A DNA stretch of 64,000 nucleotides, taken from assembly GCA_934476455.1 (NCBI GenBank), contig CAKSNY010000006.1:21001-85000 (forward strand), written 5' to 3'. The stretch is from an uncultured Clostridia bacterium. GTDB taxonomy: Bacteria > Bacillota > Clostridia > UMGS1883. Below the pieces are notes generated by a model. The model ran no database searches. It had not been told where the DNA came from and saw only the letters and a list, made by a program, of their open reading frames with translations. Shown piece after piece: positions 61,019 through 64,000 of the stretch. Made by a program: the position numbers and the translations under genes. Position 1 is the first letter of the stretch; each line of letters starts with the position of its first letter.

Positions 61019-63238
61019 TTAATAACCTCTTTTAATTTTTCTAAATTCGCCGGGGGTAATACCGTTAAGCTTTTTAAATGTCTTAATAAATGTGTTGTCG
61101 CTCAGATAGCCAACCTTTTCGGCAATTTCTGATATTTGCATATCAGTTGTAATCAAATATTCTTTTGCTTTTTTATTTCTTACTCCGTGAAGGTACTCCA
61201 AAAATTTTTTTCCCGTCTGTTTTTTAAACAGATCTGAGAGATAGTTGTATGATATATGCATATCTTCTGCAATTTTCCTAAGTGAAATTTCATACAGCAT
61301 ATAATTATCATCTATATAACATAGCACACGTTTAATTTCAGACGAGCTGTTTTCATCCGAACGTTTGTTAATATACTCTGCCATTTTTGCAAAGCAGCCG
61401 CAAATTCTTCTTACACTTTCGTTAAAATCTCCTATTTCCATAGCTTCCGAAAGCTCGGTACGATATTTGTCGCCTGCACAATTCCCCTCCCGTGCGGTTT
61501 CGTTAAATAAATCTACCAACCAGTAACGTATATAATTTTTCATTCTGTGTGTGATGAGTTTTCTTGAAAGAATACGCTCATACAATCCGCGCGTCATATC
61601 GGAAACACTTGCTGTATCCCCTGCAAGAATATGTGATTTGAATTTTGTTCTGTCCAAAACCATAAAATAATCGCTTCCGATTGAATTTTTACTGTTTTCA
61701 TCACACAAAACACCGCTTTTTTCGGATAAAAGTGCAAAAAAAGCATCCTCGTATGACTTTGAAAACATATTTATTTTTTCAACCTCTCTGCCTATGCTTA
61801 CATTCATTCCAATATTTAAGTTTTTGTTTACGAAATTAACCGCCTTTTCAAAAATCTTTTTTATATCAAGCTTGTTTTCACAGTATGAGAGTGTTAATAT
61901 TATCTGCGTATTATCCGTGGGAATAACACAAAGGCTTATCTTTGTTCCCTCTGTAAGCTTTTCCAAAACAGACAGCATATGAAGCTTTACGGCTTCTGTA
62001 TGTGTGTTTCCGTTTCCCTTTATTATAACAGCCCTGAAATACCTGTCTGTTACAGAGACTGGTGTCCCGACAAACAGTGTTTCTAACGAAGCTTCGCTCA
62101 TTTCCATAGAATCCTGAACAAATAAATCAAACATATTATCCTTTATGCAAATACGCTGATTTTCTATTATATCCCTAAGCGTCTTATCGGAATTAACAAT
62201 ATTTACAGCCATGTTTTTTAAGTCCTTAAAATTACTGATTCTGTAAACCTCATCCGAAGGATTATAGTTAAGCAGCTCCTTTATGGGCGAAAACGTTTTT
62301 CTCGACAGAATAAATGCAACTATTATAAAAATAACCGAAATTAAAGAAATCACAATCATAAGCAGCATATTTGTTCTTTCAACCTTGCCGAATAGGCTTT
62401 TTTCTGATATTACACAGATATAATTAAGTTCTGTTGATATAGAATTTCCCCTAAGTGCAATTTTGTTTTTTGTAAGGCTTACATACGTTTCTTCCGAAGA
62501 AAGTACCTTCTTTATATCAATATCGTCCGTTTTATTCTCTGAACTGAACAAAATTTTATCAGCCGACGTAATATAAAAGTGTGTATCCAATTCATCCGGA
62601 ACAAAGCGATGATATGCATTCAAAACGGCGCCGGCATCCACAACAGTAAATAGAAAGCTGTCTTTTGAGTCAAACCATGAAATTGGCTGAACTATCAAGA
62701 TTACAGGTTTTCCGTCAGAATCTGTCGATGAGAAAGTTTTTATATTTTTTTCTCCGTTTTCGTCAAGCTCTTCACACCATTTTTTATATGTAATGCCCGA
62801 CATTTTTAAAAATGTTTCGTAATACTCTTTTTTGCTGTACGTTGAAGAAGCAGTTACTATGCAATTTACGTTTGGAGCATAAAGTTCCAGACCCGCAACG
62901 GTATCTTTATATGTGTAATAGCTTTTCATTCTTTTTGCTACAGCGCTTGCGGCATATGCTCTTTCGTATTCCGGTATATACTTCCTGGACATAAAATTCT
63001 TTATCATAGCATCGCCTGTAATTTGAATCTTCGCGGCATCTATTTCAGACAATCTCTCGTCCAGCATATATCTTATGTAGTTTATGGATTTTAAATTAAG
63101 GCTAAGTATCTCGCTTTTATAGTTACCGATCACATAATTTGAAATTATTGTTGAAAACACTATGAACGGAATTAAAAACACAAGAATATAGCTCATCAAC
63201 AGCCTTATAAAAAGCTTGAATTTAATATTTTTCAGCAT
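61019..63238 (-). CDS. Membrane-bound AraC-type regulator (sensor and HTH in one chain)
   Basis: A 739-residue one-component regulator. One membrane segment at about 12-34, an extracellular sensor domain (about 35-285), a second membrane segment (about 290-312), a cytoplasmic GGDEF-derived or linker region (about 330-620) and two C-terminal helix-turn-helix motifs (about 640-737, 'DNTFIKTFKKLNGITPGEF'). The family senses extracellular sugar and activates nearby uptake operons without a phosphorelay. It is transcribed in the same direction as the long cluster and sits immediately upstream of it. Confidence 0.9.
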   Translation of the reverse strand: MLKNIKFKLFIRLLMSYILVFLIPFIVFSTIISNYVIGNYKSEILSLNLKSINYIRYMLDERLSEIDAAKIQITGDAMIKNFMSRKYIPEYERAYAASAVAKRMKSYYTYKDTVAGLELYAPNVNCIVTASSTYSKKEYYETFLKMSGITYKKWCEELDENGEKNIKTFSSTDSDGKPVILIVQPISWFDSKDSFLFTVVDAGAVLNAYHRFVPDELDTHFYITSADKILFSSENKTDDIDIKKVLSSEETYVSLTKNKIALRGNSISTELNYICVISEKSLFGKVERTNMLLMIVISLISVIFIIVAFILSRKTFSPIKELLNYNPSDEVYRISNFKDLKNMAVNIVNSDKTLRDIIENQRICIKDNMFDLFVQDSMEMSEASLETLFVGTPVSVTDRYFRAVIIKGNGNTHTEAVKLHMLSVLEKLTEGTKISLCVIPTDNTQIILTLSYCENKLDIKKIFEKAVNFVNKNLNIGMNVSIGREVEKINMFSKSYEDAFFALLSEKSGVLCDENSKNSIGSDYFMVLDRTKFKSHILAGDTASVSDMTRGLYERILSRKLITHRMKNYIRYWLVDLFNETAREGNCAGDKYRTELSEAMEIGDFNESVRRICGCFAKMAEYINKRSDENSSSEIKRVLCYIDDNYMLYEISLRKIAEDMHISYNYLSDLFKKQTGKKFLEYLHGVRNKKAKEYLITTDMQISEIAEKVGYLSDNTFIKTFKKLNGITPGEFRKIKRGY

Positions 63239-63278
63239 AAGCTTTCTCCCTCAATTTAAAAAACAATTATATATTGTA

Positions 63279-63307
63279 ATTATATTAAACTTAGACAAAA
63301 AAAGCAA
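63279..63307 (-). promoter_or_regulatory. Promoter of the membrane AraC regulator gene
   Basis: On the minus strand TTGCTT (63302-63307) and TATAAT (63279-63284) have a 17-base spacer, about 40 bases before the start codon. Confidence 0.6.
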
Positions 63308-63381
63308 TCGTTTGTTTTTCATCTTATATCCCAATTTACCGAAACCATATATTTACAGCCTTATAATAGCAGTTATTGTAT

Positions 63382-63577
63382 TCAGAGGTTAAAATTTAGA
63401 GAATAAAACCTGCTAACAAAAGTCAAGTATTTTTCAGCAAGTTTTTTACTTTTGACTTCGGATTCTTTCTTTAAAATATATTGATAACCTGCATAGTCTT
63501 TTGGTTCTCTGTATAAAATGATGTATTCGCTCGACAAAACGCCACGTATCTGGATTTTGCATATTGCAAAAATACAT
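63382..63577 (-). pseudogene. Possible frameshifted coding remnant
   Basis: In the 372-bp gap, the minus strand from 63577 reads 'MYFCNMQNPDTWRFVERIHH' and, after a one-base frame change, 'ILYREPKDYAGYQYILKKES' up to a TGA at 63382-63384. The two halves look more protein-like joined than apart. I recognise no family, and there is no ribosome site. It could equally be chance; low confidence. Confidence 0.25.
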
Positions 63578-63610
63578 CTCTTTTCGTTCTAATTTTACAA
63601 ACAGATTGTA

Positions 63611-64000
63611 CTATTTCAAGAATATAATTGTTTGTTTCAAAAGTATATTTATCGGCTGAACCCGTATAATACTGTTTTCATAAGACAACAAAAAAATACA
63701 CCTAACATTTCTGTCAGGTGTGAACGTGTTAATAAATCCATTGCCGCTATAAAGGATTCCTCCGTTTATAGCATAGTCAAGAATTTTCTTTTGAAAATCG
63801 TTTTTGGGCACCAGCTCAGAATACGGAACAAATTTTTCCACTCCGAAAATATGCCAATAAATTGAAAAGGTATTTACAAAAGAAAGCACAATTCTGAAAT
63901 TTTGCTGAAATTTTATGATATTCGACTGTGAATTCAAAAAGCTTTTAAGTCCTGTATCAAGCAGCCAAGAGCTGCATATAAATGCTTTAAAATGCTTTTC
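63611..64000 (-). CDS. GNAT_C-type acyltransferase-domain protein, C-terminal part (cut by window edge)
   Basis: The frame stays open from the edge (64000) to a stop at 63611, giving 129 residues. The visible start 'EKHFKAFICSSWLLDTGLKS' and then 'SQSNIIKFQQNF' line up with 'YNYYMTHSWLLDENLKEI' and 'ESNILNFQNMF' of the protein at 40889-41701, so this is the C-terminal half of a GNAT_C protein. The part 'KNDFQKKILDYAINGGIL' matches the usual end of the group. About 40 extra residues after that look unlike the family and may be read-through into non-coding sequence after loss of the normal stop. The start lies outside the window. Confidence 0.7.
   Translation of the reverse strand, partial: EKHFKAFICSSWLLDTGLKSFLNSQSNIIKFQQNFRIVLSFVNTFSIYWHIFGVEKFVPYSELVPKNDFQKKILDYAINGGILYSGNGFINTFTPDRNVRCIFLLSYENSIIRVQPINILLKQTIIFLK

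Noticed and set aside
60994..61020. Terminator-like hairpin followed by T run on the plus strand just after the membrane AraC gene
   Set aside because: The stem is only about five solid pairs, the T run is on the wrong strand for the minus-strand gene, and no plus-strand gene ends there.
1..64000. CRISPR array, tRNA/rRNA genes, integrase or intact transposase
   Set aside because: No regularly spaced repeats, no cloverleaf or rRNA-like sequence, and no transposase or recombinase motifs were seen on either strand; only the weak remnant at 63382-63577 remains open.

Overview
The window looks like a chromosomal segment of a low-to-moderate GC, Gram-positive anaerobe of the class Clostridia. The grounds are strong AGGAGG ribosome sites, sigma-A promoters close to TTGACA-N17-TATAAT, S-layer-homology (SLH) surface proteins, YesM/YesN- and AraC-type sugar regulators, lipoprotein-dependent CUT1 sugar importers without a local ATPase, and a lysine riboswitch. 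The combination of many SLH proteins with large secreted glycan-active proteins recalls gut or rumen plant- or host-glycan degraders such as Monoglobus-like lineages. That placement is an inference. No rRNA, tRNA, CRISPR array or intact insertion sequence was seen.

Layout. (1) Positions 1-14058, minus strand: a glycan-uptake operon. It runs from a solute-binding lipoprotein through LplB- and YtcP-type permeases, two tandem paralogous secreted proteins and a giant secreted GH99/WbsX-like protein to a C-terminal-SLH protein and an N-terminal-SLH protein cut by the window edge. A divergent YesN/YesM two-component system (14256-16708) faces it. (2) 16799-18043: a DacF-like D,D-carboxypeptidase homologue with an altered second motif. 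(3) 18094-21617: a small catabolic operon (GH105-like hydrolase, SDR, RraA-like aldolase) with a divergent AraC regulator. (4) 21669-24718: housekeeping genes (yebC, a coiled-coil protein, coaD, rsmD) and an SH3-NlpC/P60 endopeptidase. (5) 24897-31724: an unknown protein, an M24 creatinase-like protein, a phosphotriesterase-family protein, an AraC regulator, an SGNH esterase and a GH20-like hexosaminidase. (6) 31855-33976: an NhaC-family transporter under a lysine riboswitch (LysW-type). (7) 34088-63238: an AraC regulator, then a run of about 26 kb of co-oriented genes on the minus strand under a membrane-bound AraC-type regulator. In transcription order the run is lipoprotein, LplB, YtcP, two secreted proteins, M14 peptidase, secreted stalk protein, heparinase II/III-type lyase, C-SLH protein, N-SLH protein, NodB-like deacetylase, GNAT_C acyltransferase, GH20-like, GH88, DUF4886 SGNH, M24, ASRT-like protein and creatininase-family protein. 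(8) The right edge holds the C-terminal part of a second GNAT_C acyltransferase.

How it fits together. Regions 1 and 7 are two copies of the same plan: surface lyase or hydrolase, two SLH-anchored partner proteins, glycan-binding secreted proteins, then lipoprotein plus LplB/YtcP import, followed in region 7 by cytoplasmic GH88/GH20/esterase steps. Heparinase-like lyase plus GH88 fits a uronic-acid-containing glycan such as a glycosaminoglycan; no sulfatase is present. The repeated C-SLH/N-SLH gene pair next to a large secreted enzyme is the best candidate here for an undescribed surface system.
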